This document shows, in pieces, positions 10,794 to 23,165 of a stretch of DNA of 64,000 bases (its first letter is position 1; every line of letters starts with the position of its first letter). The notes beneath the pieces are model-generated. The model was not told the DNA's origin, did not search any database, and was given only the letters and a program-made list of their open reading frames with translations. Location: positions 94,621,501-94,685,500 of the forward strand of contig CM032233.1 of NCBI GenBank assembly GCA_019009955.1. Reading direction: 5' to 3'. The DNA comes from Riptortus pedestris. Its lineage: Eukaryota > Arthropoda > Insecta > Hemiptera > Alydidae. A program made the translations under genes and the position numbers.

Positions 10794-11379
10794 ATTTCTT
10801 CAAATAATTATGTTTGTGTTCATTTTTGTAGCATAGAAAATATATTCTTAATAATTTTAGATTGAGAAAGGGAATAAGATGGTAAGTGGGGGTGCAGCAA
10901 GCCGGCTGTAATTACAATTAGTGTCATTCGCTCATCATCATTATGAGTTTTTGCTGAGCTATTATTCCACTTATGACTTTTTTCACCACTTACGACATTC
11001 TGAGGTTTTCACCATTCCACAATAACAATCGCCGTCTAAAATGCGCCCACATTAGTCGCCGTACCGTTAACGCTTAAGAGATGAAAGAATAGCGGATGTT
11101 ACTAATAACTAAGAATTTCATCATTTGCTCCCTCAGAAGGGTTTCTTTCCCCAGATATGACAGTAAGGTAACTGCCTTCAGGCTTGGATTGACTTACGGT
11201 GGAGAACCTCCCACCTTTATATATAAATACCGAATTTAAGTCTATAAACATTAGACTAAGGGTGATTTATTCTTTATTGATTTAGATACGGATGAAGAGG
11301 AAAAAACAACAACAAACAATTCTCAAAGTTGCTCTCAAGGTAGCGAATCTGATCTATACCTACTTCTAGTTTGTATATT
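10794..11379. other. Single-copy sequence
   Basis: Mixed composition with no recognised gene or repeat. Confidence 0.45.
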
Positions 11380-11655
11380 TTAGCGGATTTCCCTCATGGG
11401 AAATCAGCTATTGAGGTCGTACTCATGACGCGATTTTTGAAAAATTCCCATAAATTCCCATGGATTTTATCCAGGAGATTTATGTAAAACAATAGATCAA
11501 GTTCAATAGCGGCTTAAATCAGACCAGATGCAGGGGGGGGGTTAAAGGCAGTTTAATGGGGGGGGGTCGTACTCATGACGTGATATTCGATTTTTTTTTT
11601 CAAATGTCCATCGATCTTGCCCAGGAGATGACGAAAATGAGGTCCGTTCAAAATT

Positions 11656-11660
11656 ATATG

Positions 11661-11730
<70 letters not shown>

Positions 11731-11760
11731 TGTGTGACTGTGTGTGTGCGTGTGTCTGTG
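11656..11760. repeat. (TA)n/(TG)n compound microsatellite
   Basis: A short TA tract runs into about 80 bases of TG with occasional interruptions, at the position where other family H copies have pure (TA)n. Confidence 0.9.
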
Positions 11761-12182
11761 TCTGTTAACGCTCTAGTGGTCGCAATTTTTATTTTATCGT
11801 AACCAAACTTGGAATTAAATCATTACAAGTAAAAAGAAAGATCAAGTTCGTTGGCTGAAATCGGACAGGTGGGAGGGGGGGGGGGTTTAGAAGAAAGAAG
11901 TTTCGAAAATTCGAAATATCTTCGTTATTATGAGTTTGATCGAAAACGTTTATAGAACCAAGCTTATTGAAAATTAAATGTACTATAAATGTTGTTATAT
12001 ACACTTACTCTCTATCTTGAATATTAATCGAGATATTTGTATTTTTCAGTTTTCAGCCTATAGGAAACCCCCCACTTCATGAGTAGAAGTATCTGCAAAT
12101 AAACCACATTATTCGAAGTTTAAATACCAGATATTTAATTTAGGTTTTCAAGAGACCTTTATTATACGCGTGCATACAAATA

Positions 12183-12803
12183 TACTCAACCGCAAAAAAA
12201 ACCGGACACTTAGATTTAGTCTTATAATTTTGTTAAATACTTAATATATATGTATAATAATCTTTTTAATTAAAATAATTGGTTAATCTATAGATTATTT
12301 AAACAAAATCTGCCAAATGTGAATAATTTTTATTGATTATTTACAAAAAAATACAAAATAAAAAAAAAGAAAAAGATAAATTAACACATTTAAAAAAAAA
12401 AAAAAAATATATTCTTCATTTTTATTACAGTGAATGGTAGACTTCGCTACCCCAAGCGTTTCGGCAATGTAACGTAAGCTCCGGCCTTCCATCTAAGTTT
12501 GAAAGACCCATTATTCTGGACCGAAATAAAAATAAAACATTAATTAAAGAAAATGCTTGGTTAATAATTAAAGATGTTTAAATATGCGAAAAACTACTTA
12601 CAGTTTAGAATAGATCAACTTCACGACAAATAAATCTAATCTGAGTTTTATCTAATTGTTTACTAATCCTGAAGGGATTAGTTCAATGGACTTAGACTCT
12701 AAATTCTCTGTAATAACTAGAATACCCACATAAAGAAAATTGCTGAAAATTAGCTTTTAATACGACAAAAATGAAGTGTCCGGTTTTTTTTTGCGGTTGA
12801 GTG
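12183..12803 (-). mobile_element. Tc1/mariner deletion derivative (MITE) with TA duplication
   Basis: The termini are ACTCAACCGCAAAAAAAACC (left) and its inverted match TTTTTTTTTGCGGTTGAGTG (right); the inverted repeats extend through CCGGACACTT. TA flanks lie at 12181-12182 and 12804-12805, and removing the element with one TA restores the surrounding family H sequence. The interior keeps a fragment of the transposase DNA-binding domain but is otherwise AT-rich, so it is nonautonomous. Confidence 0.88.
12428..12486 (-). pseudogene. Tc1-type transposase helix-turn-helix fragment
   Basis: The minus strand reads GRSLRYIAETLGVAKSTIH, the classic Tc1/mariner helix-turn-helix form (R-x-I-A-x-x-L-G-V-x-x-S-T-I). 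A stop codon lies two codons before the glycine, and no DDE/D catalytic region is present in the 621-bp element. It fixes the superfamily of the MITE and its orientation. Confidence 0.75.
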
Positions 12804-13153
12804 TATGTTCTGGTGGCCCCTTGGACTACAAAAATTTGATCGATTGAGATAAAAATTATTCTGATTCATTATAAATTACAGTACTAGATATAGGAAATAG
12901 TTTTCAATAAAATTAATATGTTATATTCCGATATATTTCAGTAATTGCTTTTCTTTTCAGTGAGAAGCTGGCAGGCCTGTTGGTTTACACTTCAGGCGCT
13001 TCCCGTCCGGAAATTATTAAAATTTACTGAATGATTTCTTATTAACGGTTATTATTCACGGTGGTGTTGTGTTAGCAGTATGTAGATTTATCTATTGTTA
13101 AACTTCAGGAGGGAAATATGCTTTGCTTACGCAGCCTCCACGTGACGTACTTT

Positions 13154-13930
13154 TATTTCTATCTCCTAACTTTACTTTGAAAGATTAAAATTAAAATATG
13201 ATATTATTTTCCCAAAGCTGGCATATTATTTCCCTGTAATATATTTCAAGCTAGAATTTGAATGGAGAACGAAAGTGTAAAGAAGAAGAGCTTCTACACG
13301 ATCCGCAGGCATAACGATAGAGATGATTTATAGAGGCCTGCCCCGATAAGTCGTAGGACGCTATTAAAGGAGGGACCGTATAAAGTTTCCCATTATAAAG
13401 AGTCCTCGAAATTATATATTATATCGAATGGTTTAGGAGATGGGGGTAGGAACACCTGGTGAAGAAGGGCTATTAGAGGACGAAACGTCGCCCATTATTA
13501 AAACATACACCAAGTGGAGCAGTTACTCATCTGACCTCCCCGGCGACATGCTAGCCAGGGAATTTAGGAGGTGCCCCGTCCAATCTATTCTCCTCCGCTC
13601 CTCTCCCACAGTCTTTGGCTAAAATAAATAAAGCTCGACCACAAAACAAATTTGTCCCCTTATCGATTGATAACACGCAATCCCTTCTTAGTCCAAGACG
13701 GCCTCCAAATACAAATCTGGATTGGGTGAAAAATATGCGAGCCACGTGCTCCTTCGGGATAGGGGCCATTTATTATGAAAATGAACCCGAGGTCTGGTGA
13801 CGTGTAACATCCCAACAGCATCAACATACACCTCTAAACACATAAACTATTTCGAGTAGCTTGAAGAATGATAGTAGATTTCCTTTCTGGCAAATCGGTT
13901 ATTTAGAATTACTCATGACATACATATAAA
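13154..13930. other. Single-copy island, higher G+C, with a structured repeat-like motif
   Basis: Roughly 13270-13800 is visibly less AT-rich than its surroundings. At about 13455-13490 it contains CCTGGTGAAGAAGGGC followed by GACGAAACGTCGCCC, a hairpin-plus-GAAACGTCG layout. Frames at 13440-13622 and 13615-13800 match nothing I recognise. Ancient repeat or host regulatory DNA are both possible. Confidence 0.4.
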
Positions 13931-14548
13931 AAAGTCAGTCACGCAGGGGCTGCGAAAACTAAGCAGATTTTCCTCGTGAAGTTTAACAATAAATAAATTT
14001 ACATACTGGTAACTCAACACCACCGTGAATATTAAGTGAATAAACAAATTTGGCAATAAGAAATCTTTCAGTCAATTTTAATAACCCCCAACTGGGAGTG
14101 TCTGAAATGTAAACAAACAGGTATACCAAGCTCTCACCAGAAAGATAAACAATTATCGAAATAGAAGATAATAATCTTCTTGAATACTATTTACCATATC
14201 TAGTACAGTAATTTATAATGAATCAGAATCCCCCCTCTCTAACCACCCACTGGTGCGATTTCAGCCATGAACAAACTTGAATCATTTTTTTTTTTTTTTT
14301 TTTTACATATCTAAATCTAAAGCTTAAATATCGAGTTTGGTAACAAACAAACAACAAATGGCACCGCTAGAGCGTTAACTCACAAATGTATATACCGGTC
14401 TATATATATAATTTTGGACGGACCTCATTTTCTTCATCTTCTGGGTAGGATCGATGGACATTTGCGGATATTTCCTGAAAATCTTATCATGAGTACGACC
14501 TCAATAGCTGATTTCCCTTAAGGGGAAATCTTACTGCTAACCTGCTAA
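13931..14548 (+). mobile_element. Family H copy with internal deletion
   Basis: The left end is AAAGTCAGTCACGCAGGGGC, and the type a left module (three blocks including 'actggtaactcaacaccacc') follows. A deletion then joins 'aatgaatcagaat' to the C-rich run at 14226. The right end has 'gatttcccttaaggggaaat' and CTGCTAA. The TA slot holds only a short tract. Confidence 0.8.
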
Positions 14549-15200
14549 TTACCATAAATTAGCAGGTTTCCCTTTTCACACACACACACGTGTGTGTGTG
14601 TGTGTTTGTCTGTTAACGTTCTGAAGGTTGAAATTTTCGATTGATCTTTACAAAACTCACAAAGGTCAAGTTCGACACCGGATCAAGAGTAGTGAGGGTC
14701 TAACCCCGGTGTCTAGTGAGGGGAGGGGGAGGATTTCAGAAATTTATTGTGTCAGATCGAAAAATTATATAGAATCAATCTTATTGAAAATTTAATGTTC
14801 TATAAATATTTTCTATATCATGAATATTAACCGAGATATATGGATTTTTTAGTTTTCAGGTTTCAGTAAACCCCCACTCCTACTCATATTCACAATAAGG
14901 TGTTATATCAAATATGGTTTTCATTGAGCTTTTACATGAGATATTTGCCGATTGATGTTACGGCCTCAATAATTAAGAGTTTTCGTTATTTACTCAGAAA
15001 CGTTTACTTGAAATATACAATACTCGTTACCTAACCTCGTTTTTTAAATTCAAAATATTTCCGTTATTATATATCGGATGTAAAATGTTGTATAACCAAA
15101 CTTGTTAAGCTGTTGGTGTTCTACAATTTTTATACAATGCATATTTTAGTAACTCGAGTTTTCTCCCAAATCGCAATGTCTTATAGACAATCATTGACTA
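14549..15200 (-). mobile_element. Family H fragments, inverted
   Basis: A decayed right end ('ttagcaggtttccc' at about 14557) is followed by (CA)n/(GT)n at 14578-14608, then the internal blocks to about 14950. A type d inverted fragment occupies about 15000-15180 ('atttccgttattatatatcg' and 'actcgagtttt'). Confidence 0.65.
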
Positions 15201-15836
15201 GAATGATTGTCTAGTGTCTTTCGTACAATAATCAGAGTATAAATTACCCATTTTAGAATTTTATTTATGTGGATTGAGGTTAAAGAGATTGGATTTTTTT
15301 ATAATATTTTAGAATAACTAATTTTTTTTAAAACATTTATTTATTTATATAATATTCATTAATTTATGCATTTTTTAATTTAATTTTTCATATTTATTTA
15401 TTATTTTTTGCATTTTTTATTTTTACTTTTTAATATTTTTTTTTATTCTTTATAGTTTTATGTTTTAATTTATATTTTTTGTTTTATATTTTTATTTTTT
15501 ATATTTTTTATTTTTATTTTTTATATTTTTATTTTTATTTTTTATATTTTTTATTTTTATTTTTTATTTTTATTTTTTATATCTTTATATTTTTATTTTT
15601 TTTTATATTTTTTATTTGTAGTTTTCATATTTTTATATTTTTATTTTTATATTTTTTATTTTTATTTTTTTATTTTTTATATTTTTATTTTTTTTATATT
15701 TTTATAATCTTTATTTTTATTTTTTTTATATTTTTTATTTTTATTTTTTATATTTTTATTTTTTATATTTTTTATTTTTATTCTTTATATTTATATATTT
15801 TTAGATTTTTTTTTAAAGTTTTTACTTTTTATATAC

Positions 15837-15839
<3 letters not shown>
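15201..15839. repeat. (TATTTTT)n-like low-complexity block
   Basis: About 15480-15800 is almost only T and A, with TTTTTA-type units of irregular length. The open frame of Phe, Ile, Tyr and Leu codons through it is a composition artefact. Confidence 0.85.
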
Positions 15840-15884
<45 letters not shown>

Positions 15885-16020
15885 GTCCCATATATGCTCA
15901 TACGTATTAATTCTTATACTTATACAATTTTATATTTCAGCTACAAATTTTATTTTTTAAAAATTGTATTGCAATAACTCATATGCACACACACACACAC
16001 ACATACACACACACACACAC
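15840..16020. repeat. (TA)n and (CA)n microsatellites
   Basis: (TA)n at about 15842-15881 and (CA)n-rich sequence at about 15985-16020, with AT-rich sequence between. Confidence 0.85.
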
Positions 16021-16059
16021 AACACAAGCTTCATACATATATGAGAACTTCCTAACGTA

Positions 16060-16190
16060 ATAGCTCTTCATTTGAGTTTATTCTAATGATGCGATTTTTC
16101 AAAAATCCCTTCAAATTTCAGTCGATCCTACTTAGTATACTACAAATGTGATATCCATAAAAGTGCACTCGCGCATATATATATATAGCA
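16060..16190 (-). mobile_element. Family H right-end fragment, inverted
   Basis: It retains 'atgatgcgatttttcaaaaa' and 'cagtcgatcctacttag', then a short TA tract. Degraded. Confidence 0.55.
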
Positions 16191-17305
16191 CAGAGAAAAC
16201 TAATTATTAACATACGGCTATGACAAATGATTAATACATAAATTGCTAAACACCCATGCTATTTAGGAGAAACGCTATAGAGAATAGGAACGTTAATGAG
16301 TTATATGAGACTCCATCCATAGTTGGAAAAAGTTTATGATACCAGGCCATTAACATTATCATAAATTTAATTTCAGAAATTAACTACTAGAATGAAATCA
16401 CACCTTGATTTCGCTTTCGACCATATAAATTCAAACTATACACCAGCTTTCACTTAGTCTATTTGTAATCAGCATTAAAACCCCATGAAATGTATCATTT
16501 TTATTGCACTAAAATAACTGGAGAGGTATACAGTTCTATATCTGCACCCTTATCACGGCCATATTATTCGCAGCTTAACATGAAACCATATAATTGGTGA
16601 TAAATTTAAAAGAAAAGGCTAAATTAGCAGAATATCGCCTTGGATACTGGTAGTAAATCCGAAACAACATGTTCCAGGGGAAGGTGGCACTTTACCTTGT
16701 CAACCCCATAAAATAATTAAGGGTCTATGGAAGATTAACAAATGTCCTTTTGGTGGTGGACAATATTTTCCACCTAATCTCAACTTATGAATATTAAACT
16801 GATGTATGTGGGTTAAGGGAGAGGGAGGCGAGGCTGCAAGATGGGTGGCACCGATACTAGCTGACAAACCCCCTTCCACCAACTGCCCTTAGACCATAGA
16901 ATTATTTCTAAACCTCACGGAACTCAATTTCTTACGCACCTTCTCACCACTTTTAGCTCAAAGAAAAACATACTACTCACGTTTAACTAATGATGCTATT
17001 TAGACTAAATTTCATTAGATCACATATGCCTAAGTTTTGTGAGCAATTATATGTAAATAATAATTTCTTCTATTCACTCACTTACACATGTATTCAGTTA
17101 TATAATACCCGGCGCATTTCGAGTGTCCACACTCATTTTCAAGGGTTATTTCTCTACATATTTAGCAAAACATAAGTTAATTAAAATTCCCTTATAGTAT
17201 AAGAATATTCATTTAATCCATATTCGTGTTTTTCTTCACAAACAGGTAGAAGAAATTTTCATGTCATAATGTCTCAAAAACTATAATAAATAACGGACAT
17301 TCAGT
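16191..17305. other. Single-copy sequence
   Basis: No supported gene. A GC-richer patch near 16660-16880 has no recognised coding homology. Confidence 0.45.
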
Positions 17306-17309
17306 TTAT

Positions 17310-17313
17310 AAAT

Positions 17314-17374
<61 letters not shown>

Positions 17375-18370
17375 CACATTATTACTTATCTCTCGAAATT
17401 TCACGATAACTTATCGTTTCACATGTCATAGACACCATAACTGCATTTTCTTTCTTTGGTGTCTGTTTGTTTGTTTGTTGCCATTTCACGCATAAACGGC
17501 TGAACCGAATTTTATGAAACTTGGAATGTATATTACTACTAACCCAACTTAGACTTTAGGCTATATTAATTGTCTCTAAGACGAACAGGAGTGGGGTTAT
17601 AAGGGAGGCCTGAAATTAAAAATAGGGATATTTCGTTTCCTATTGGTTCTTCGGCAAATATGCACATAACAATTTTGTCATTTAGAGTAACCTTTGTTAT
17701 ATACACTTTCGTCGTATTCCGAAGTTTAAATGTGTTATACGCTAAAAACTATAGTGGGAGTCAACAATATTATTTGGCACAGAAGACTCAACCGAACTAA
17801 ATAAAAATCGGTATGTGTTTTAGTACGGACGCCTACTAACTAACTATCTTAAGTCATGCCAACATTTCTAGGTACGGGCAGGAGTGGGGGTTGTAAGGGA
17901 GGCCTGAAATTAAAAATAGCCGTATTTCGTTTAATACTGTTTTTTCTGCAAATATACACATGACAGAAGTTGTTTATTTTATTATTTAAAGTAATATTTG
18001 TTATATTCGCTTTTTCCGTATAACAAAGTATAAATGAGATATACATTAAAAACTAAAGCGGGAGCCAACATTTTGTTGGGCACTAACGATTGAACCGAAC
18101 TCAACAAAACTCGGTATGTGAATTAGCATTAATCCTTCCATGATTATAAGCTATTTTATAATTTTTAGGTCCAAAATGGAGTGGGGGTTATGAGGACGGC
18201 CTGAAATGAAAAATTGTGATATTTCGTTTCCTATTAGATTCTCTGCAAATGTGCACTTAACAAAAGTTGTTTATTTTATTATTTAGAGTAACGTTTGTTG
18301 CATTCTTTTTTGGTAAAAAGTAAACAAGGGATATACACTAAAACTATAGCGGGAGTTATTAATTTTATTA
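17310..18370 (+). mobile_element. Helitron-family copy, 5' end plus three internal ~295-bp repeats
   Basis: Directly after a (TA)n tract (about 17319-17373) it shares 'ctcgaaatttcacgataact' and 'cacgcataaacggctgaacc' with the better-preserved Helitron at about 31263-32571. It also shares the ~300-bp unit marked by 'aggagtgggg..tat' and 'aggcctgaaatt' at about 17586, 17878 and 18178. The 3' hairpin and CTAG end are missing. Confidence 0.7.
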
Positions 18371-19800
18371 GTGTTTATTTAAGTGTTTTTAATGAATGCA
18401 TATTTTGACAAATGATTTTATGTTTTAGTCACATACGATAACTCTAAATATGATTTGGATTAGTGAGGTTATATATCTCCGTCGCCCCCTTCTAATTTAT
18501 TTATTTTTCCTAGAAAATAACTTTGTTACTTACTTTCAATAGAAATGTAAACTAAATTAGACGTTAATGGTAATGTTATTATGAAAAAGGCAATATCCAT
18601 TTAAATTGGATATGATTAAATTATTACTTATTTTGCAGGGAGGGCTACGATCTCTTCCCCTAACCTATCTTTTTGAATATAAATGATATTATATTTACGG
18701 TAGTACTATTATTTAATTCCATCAGGTAGATAAATTATTAAAATAATACTCTGAATCAATATCATAAGGAAAACAATGCTGATAGCCTTTATGCTTGAGT
18801 GGAAAGGGACCGGAGGCTATAACAGCTAATTGAGTTAACTTATTTCCTGTGAAATGCTGGCATTACTGGAAGTGATTTCCACTGAGCTCAACTATTAATA
18901 TAATCTAATGTACAAAACTATGCTTATCCCTCCGGCATTTGGACTGCAATCTGAACATCTGTCAAAATACTAGGAATATAAATGACTTCAGCGGGCTGGG
19001 AGTTCCAGGTATTTGTATATCAACATGTTCTGACATGTTGAGTTGGTTTTCTGAGGGCTAAAAAAATTTTCTACCTTTGTGGGACACATGGAAATAATAT
19101 AACAATCGTTGTATGCAATATGTGCCAAAGGAATTTTTGCCGAAATCCCAGTATCCATCAAGTAACGTGCAATAATTGTCAGGGAAATGCTTTCCGCGAG
19201 GAAGAAGTTTGAGTTTTGTTCTGTAATATAAAAAAAACAGTTCATTTTTTCTAGTTCCTAATTGATAAATTAAATTTTTTTTCTTGCGAATTTTGAACCG
19301 AATATTTTTTCTGTATTTGATCATTTATAACCTTGAACTTATTTTTTTATTATATTACTAATGTACTATTACTCTGTATTTATATTACAAAATGTCAGTT
19401 CAAACTTTATGCAAATAATTAATAATTTTACTCCATTTTTAGTCTTTAAAATAATATTATAAAACATAAAATTATTGTTCCTATACCACTATTCCTACGT
19501 TCCTGAATATCCTATGAAGGTGGTTATTTATAATTCCTATTTATATTACTTATTGCAAGGTTGTTTTTTTATATTCCAAAGCTATTTATAAAAAAAATTG
19601 TATTTATCCTTAACTTAGCAATATGATAACATATAATATTCATGCATTAGAATTACTGTAAAACCAAAGCAAAAATGAATAAACAACATAAATAGGTAAG
19701 TTATTGCATATTTTCTAATAAAAAATAGAAAAAACAAAATGCGGTCCAAACACCGCAGCGCGAGCGCTAACGTAACTCAAATAGGCGCGCCCGCTGGAGG
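18371..19800. other. AT-rich single-copy sequence
   Basis: No gene recognised; overlapping minus-strand frames near 18988-19324 lack support. Confidence 0.45.
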
Positions 19801-20060
19801 CTTAAACTATATGTGCTCGAATTGGTTTTATTCAGGCCTCCCGTATAACCCCAACTCTCGTTTGCACCTAAAAAATTTAATATAGCTTATAATCATGGAA
19901 GAATTAATGCTAATATACGTATAGAGTTTTGTTAAGTTCGGTTCAATCTTAGTGTCCAATAAAATTGTTGACTCCCACTTTAATTTTTTAATGTATATCT
20001 CGTTTACACTTTATTTTACGACAAAAGTGAATATCAGAAAAGTTACTCAAAATAAACAAC
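19800..20060 (-). mobile_element. Helitron internal-repeat fragment, inverted
   Basis: One unit of the ~300-bp internal Helitron repeat in reverse orientation ('aggcctcccgtataacccca', 'aatcatggaagaattaatgc', 'atatctcgtttacac'). Confidence 0.65.
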
Positions 20061-20167
20061 CTTTATCATATTGTATTAAAGCTATTATATTATGTCACAA
20101 CTATTATTATATGATATTACGATTATTACCATTTGTATTAAAGCTATCATCTATTATTGGCCTAGAC

Positions 20168-20210
20168 TTTATTGGCATTGACCACAAGCCTCAAAAAACA
20201 ACACTACCAT

Positions 20211-20262
<52 letters not shown>
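20168..20262 (+). mobile_element. Terminal fragment of the element seen at 60.0-60.8 kb, followed by (TA)n
   Basis: 'ttggcattgaccacaagcct' followed by 'aaaaaacaacactaccata' parallels 'caacattgaccaaaactcc' and 'aaaaaacaacaacaacaac' near 60730-60760. As there, it runs into a (TA)n tract. Confidence 0.45.
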
Positions 20263-20268
<6 letters not shown>

Positions 20269-20284
20269 TACATACATACAAATT

Positions 20285-20414
20285 TTGAAGGGCCCAATTT
20301 TATCAGCTATTGCGGTCGAACTCAATACGCGATTTTTGAAATTTTTCTTCAAATGTCCATCGATCCCACCTAGGAGAGGACGAAAATGAGGTTCGTTCAA
20401 AACTGTGTGTGTGT

Positions 20415-20468
<54 letters not shown>

Positions 20469-21196
20469 CTGTTACCAATCTAGAGATAGAAATTATTGTT
20501 TAATCGTTACCAAACTCCTCGAAATTCAGTCGTCTTATGTAAAAAGAAAGATAAATTTCGTTAACGGCTGAAATTGGACCAGTGGGAGGGGGTTTAGAAG
20601 GGAGGATTTTCAAAAATTCTCCTTTACTATACGTTGGATAGAATAATTGTATAGAACCAATCTTACTGCAAAGTAAATGCAGTATAAATGTTGCTATATA
20701 CACTTATTCTCTATCTTGAATATTAACCGAGGTATTTACATTTTTCAGCCTTCATAAAATAACAACCAATATTCTGTAGTGTAGTTAACCACATTATTCG
20801 AAGCTTAAATGCCATAAATTGTTTTCAAGAGATCTTTTTTATTCGAGATAAATGCGAATATGTTATGGTGACGTCCCCCCCCCTTCTTAATTTCTTGGAT
20901 TACTAAAATTTGGTTGAGATAACAATTATTCTGACTCATCGTTAATTACAGTACTAGATATAGTAAATAGTTCTCAATAAAATTGATATGTTATATTTTG
21001 ATATATTTCAGTAATAGTTTTTCTTTCCGGCGTGAGGCTGGCCGATCTTCCGGTCGGCAGGATATTGAAATTGACTGAAACATTCCTAGTTCCGTTTTTA
21101 TTTATTCACGGTGGTGTTAGCAGTATTATCGATAACTAAACTTCACGAGGGAAATCTGTTTAGTTTACACAGCCCCTGCGTGACGGACCTTTTTTT
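20285..21196 (-). mobile_element. Family H copy, nearly full length, type a
   Basis: On the minus strand it runs from AGGTCCGTCACGCAGGGGCT (near 21192) through all type a blocks and a (TA)n tract at 20419-20463 to a right end lacking the clean palindrome. Confidence 0.82.
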
Positions 21197-21779
21197 TTTT
21201 TCATCTTCAGTATACGGGCATTAGAAATCTTTTGAAAAAGGCATCATGAGTGAAATACAAACTGCTGATTTTCTTAAGGGATATCTGCTAAAAACGAGAG
21301 AAATTTAGTGAGCATAAATCATCACTAGGTAGATTGGGGAAAAGGACAATTAAACTGTAACAAATTGTATGAAATAGCGTTGGGGCCGGGGTTGAGGAGT
21401 GTGTATGGGTTGACCGGGACCAATAAGGTGTATAAATTGCCCGGTGTTAGGGCGGTACATGGGAGGGGGACTCTATATTATTCTTGCAAGGGTCAGGGGG
21501 AATAGGGCCCATATAGTCAGCAGCAGGTAGGGGACACGATTAGCCAGACCATCATCCCATCTATCACACAAATTCCGACAATCTTCCCCTCATTATCTTC
21601 ATAAGCAATTACGACAGGCTGCAATTAAAAAAATAAAACGGCCACTGCCAGCTATTAGCTTTTTCCATTACTCCTATCATTGCATGCCTCTCGTCGGTAG
21701 TAATTGGGAATTACTTCGTGCATGGAAGAAAGGAGCCCGTAGAAATCAAATGTGTACAGCTCTTGTATGCAGCAATATA
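21197..21779. other. Single-copy sequence including a G-rich island
   Basis: 21380-21560 is G-rich and not repeated in the window. No coding homology recognised. Confidence 0.4.
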
Positions 21780-21789
21780 ATAGCTGAAA

Positions 21790-22895
21790 TTGCTCAGTTG
21801 AAGAAAGTATTTTCAGAAATATTTAAATATTGTAAGCAAATGAGATGATAATAAGAATGGCTTGATTATTGTCTTGAGGTGGGAAGTTGTCCATTGACAA
21901 TACCAACAATGGAGGGAATATTGGGTTGTATTATGAAGTTAAACAGTACACTACACGAGAAGATCTCTTGGTCACTTACGCTTCAGACGTCGACTTGGGT
22001 AGTTGGAATATGGGTAGATGAAAGTGATTCGACTGAAGGATTAGGGTGTGCTGGAAGGAGAGAATTTCTGATATCGGGATTTGGCGAGGCTATGGACAAA
22101 AGGTATGTTAAGGTCGTTATGGAGAGTTAAATTGGATACGTAAAATGGGGAATCTGTAATTTTGCGGAGTATTCTGGATTGGAGAGTTTGGATTTCGGAG
22201 GAATTTGAAGGTTTAGTGGAACCCCAACGTTCAAGCCCGTATGTCTGAGTACTGTCGTATAAACGTTTGTTGTGTAGTGATAGTTTAGATCTGTTGTCAA
22301 GTAGTATTAGTAGAAGTCTGTACAGTCGATTCACTTCTTGTCTTTTTAATGTGATGTGAGGTTTCCAAGTTAGTCGCTTGTCTAATGTGAGTCCTAATTT
22401 GTGATTTTTGAGGAATTAGTGCGCTATTGAGAGTAACTGGAGGACAAATGGAACGTCGGAAGGTAAATGTTACATTGCTTGATTTGCTGCTGTTGACCTT
22501 GATCCTCCATTGATTCAGCCAGGATTCTAGTAGAGCTAGGTGTTCTTATAAAGATACGGGTGCCATATTTGGGTCTGAGTTGGAAATCAAGATTACAGTA
22601 TCATCTGCGTACGTGAGAAGGGAACTTTCGGGATGTGATGGGATGTCGGCAGTATAGGTAAGGAATAAGAAAGGACTTAGGATACCCCCCTGTGGTACAC
22701 CTGCCAGCTGGGGGAATAAGGATGAGACTGAGGAACCAAATGAAACTTGAAAATATCGGTCGGAAATATATGATTTAAGGATGAGGTAGTATGTGAAAGG
22801 GAGTATATTTTTTAGTTTGGACAATAAACCTTGGTGCCACACCTTATCAAAAGATTGGGATATGTCAAGGAAGACTCCACTGCAGTACTTCTTGG
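21790..22895 (-). pseudogene. Jockey-like non-LTR retrotransposon, reverse transcriptase fragment
   Basis: On the minus strand, 22893 to 22546 encodes RT palm motifs: FLDISQSFDKVWHQGLLSKL, then AGVPQGGILSPFLF and LTYADDTVI (the YADD catalytic box). The frame then shifts: SWLNQWRIKVNSSKS is followed by a frameshifted LGLTLDKRLTWKPHITLK. The thumb and C-terminal part run to 22041 (RTYGLERWGS-type segment, ILRKITDSPFYV). A further decayed LKRK-x-P-x-DLL tail lies near 21970. It is 5' truncated (no endonuclease, no N-terminal RT) and inactive. Family level is from remembered Jockey motifs. Confidence 0.8.
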
Positions 22896-22968
22896 AAAAA
22901 AAAATATAGAAAAGAGAGAATGAGAAAGATAGATGATTGACCCTTTTAGTCATAGGACGAGTCGGTTG

Positions 22969-22974
<6 letters not shown>

Positions 22975-23042
<68 letters not shown>
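22975..23042. repeat. (GT)n/(GA)n compound microsatellite
   Basis: About 33 bases of GT flow directly into about 36 bases of GA, just upstream (LINE orientation) of the 5'-truncated end. It occupies the slot where an adjacent family H right end would have (TA)n. Confidence 0.9.
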
Positions 23043-23045
<3 letters not shown>

Positions 23046-23049
23046 AAAA

Positions 23050-23165
23050 GAAAGATTTGATCGGACTTTATTTTCGTCGTCTCCTGATCGATGGATATTT
23101 GAAGACATTTTTCGAAAACCGCGAAATGAGTGCAGCCTTCAAATAATATCGTTTCAACCAAATGC
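23050..23165 (+). mobile_element. Family H right-end fragment
   Basis: It contains 'gatcggactttattttcgtc', 'gatcgatggatatttgaaga' and 'gcgaaatgagtgcag'. The terminal palindrome is lost. Confidence 0.6.

Larger units (their letters stand above)
11380..13153 (-). mobile_element. Family H copy, near full length, carrying a Tc1-type insertion
   Basis: Read on the minus strand it runs from the left end near 13153 (AAAAGTACGTCACGTGGAGG) to the palindrome near 11380-11410. The right-end region is partly duplicated: 'gtcgtactcatgacg' occurs at about 11414 and 11567. The TA slot is expanded into (TA)n plus (TG)n at 11656-11760. A 621-bp element with TA duplications interrupts it at 12183-12803, and the flanks rejoin exactly. 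Confidence 0.8.

Noticed and set aside
13455..13490. Hammerhead ribozyme of the Penelope type
   Set aside because: The CTGATGA core is not present (CTGGTGA), and the stems do not fit a standard hammerhead.
15479..15910. 143-codon Phe/Ile/Tyr-rich ORF resembling a membrane protein
   Set aside because: Pure A/T low-complexity sequence.
20191..20478. 95-codon minus-strand ORF across two TA tracts
   Set aside because: Joins two microsatellites and a family H right end; not a gene.
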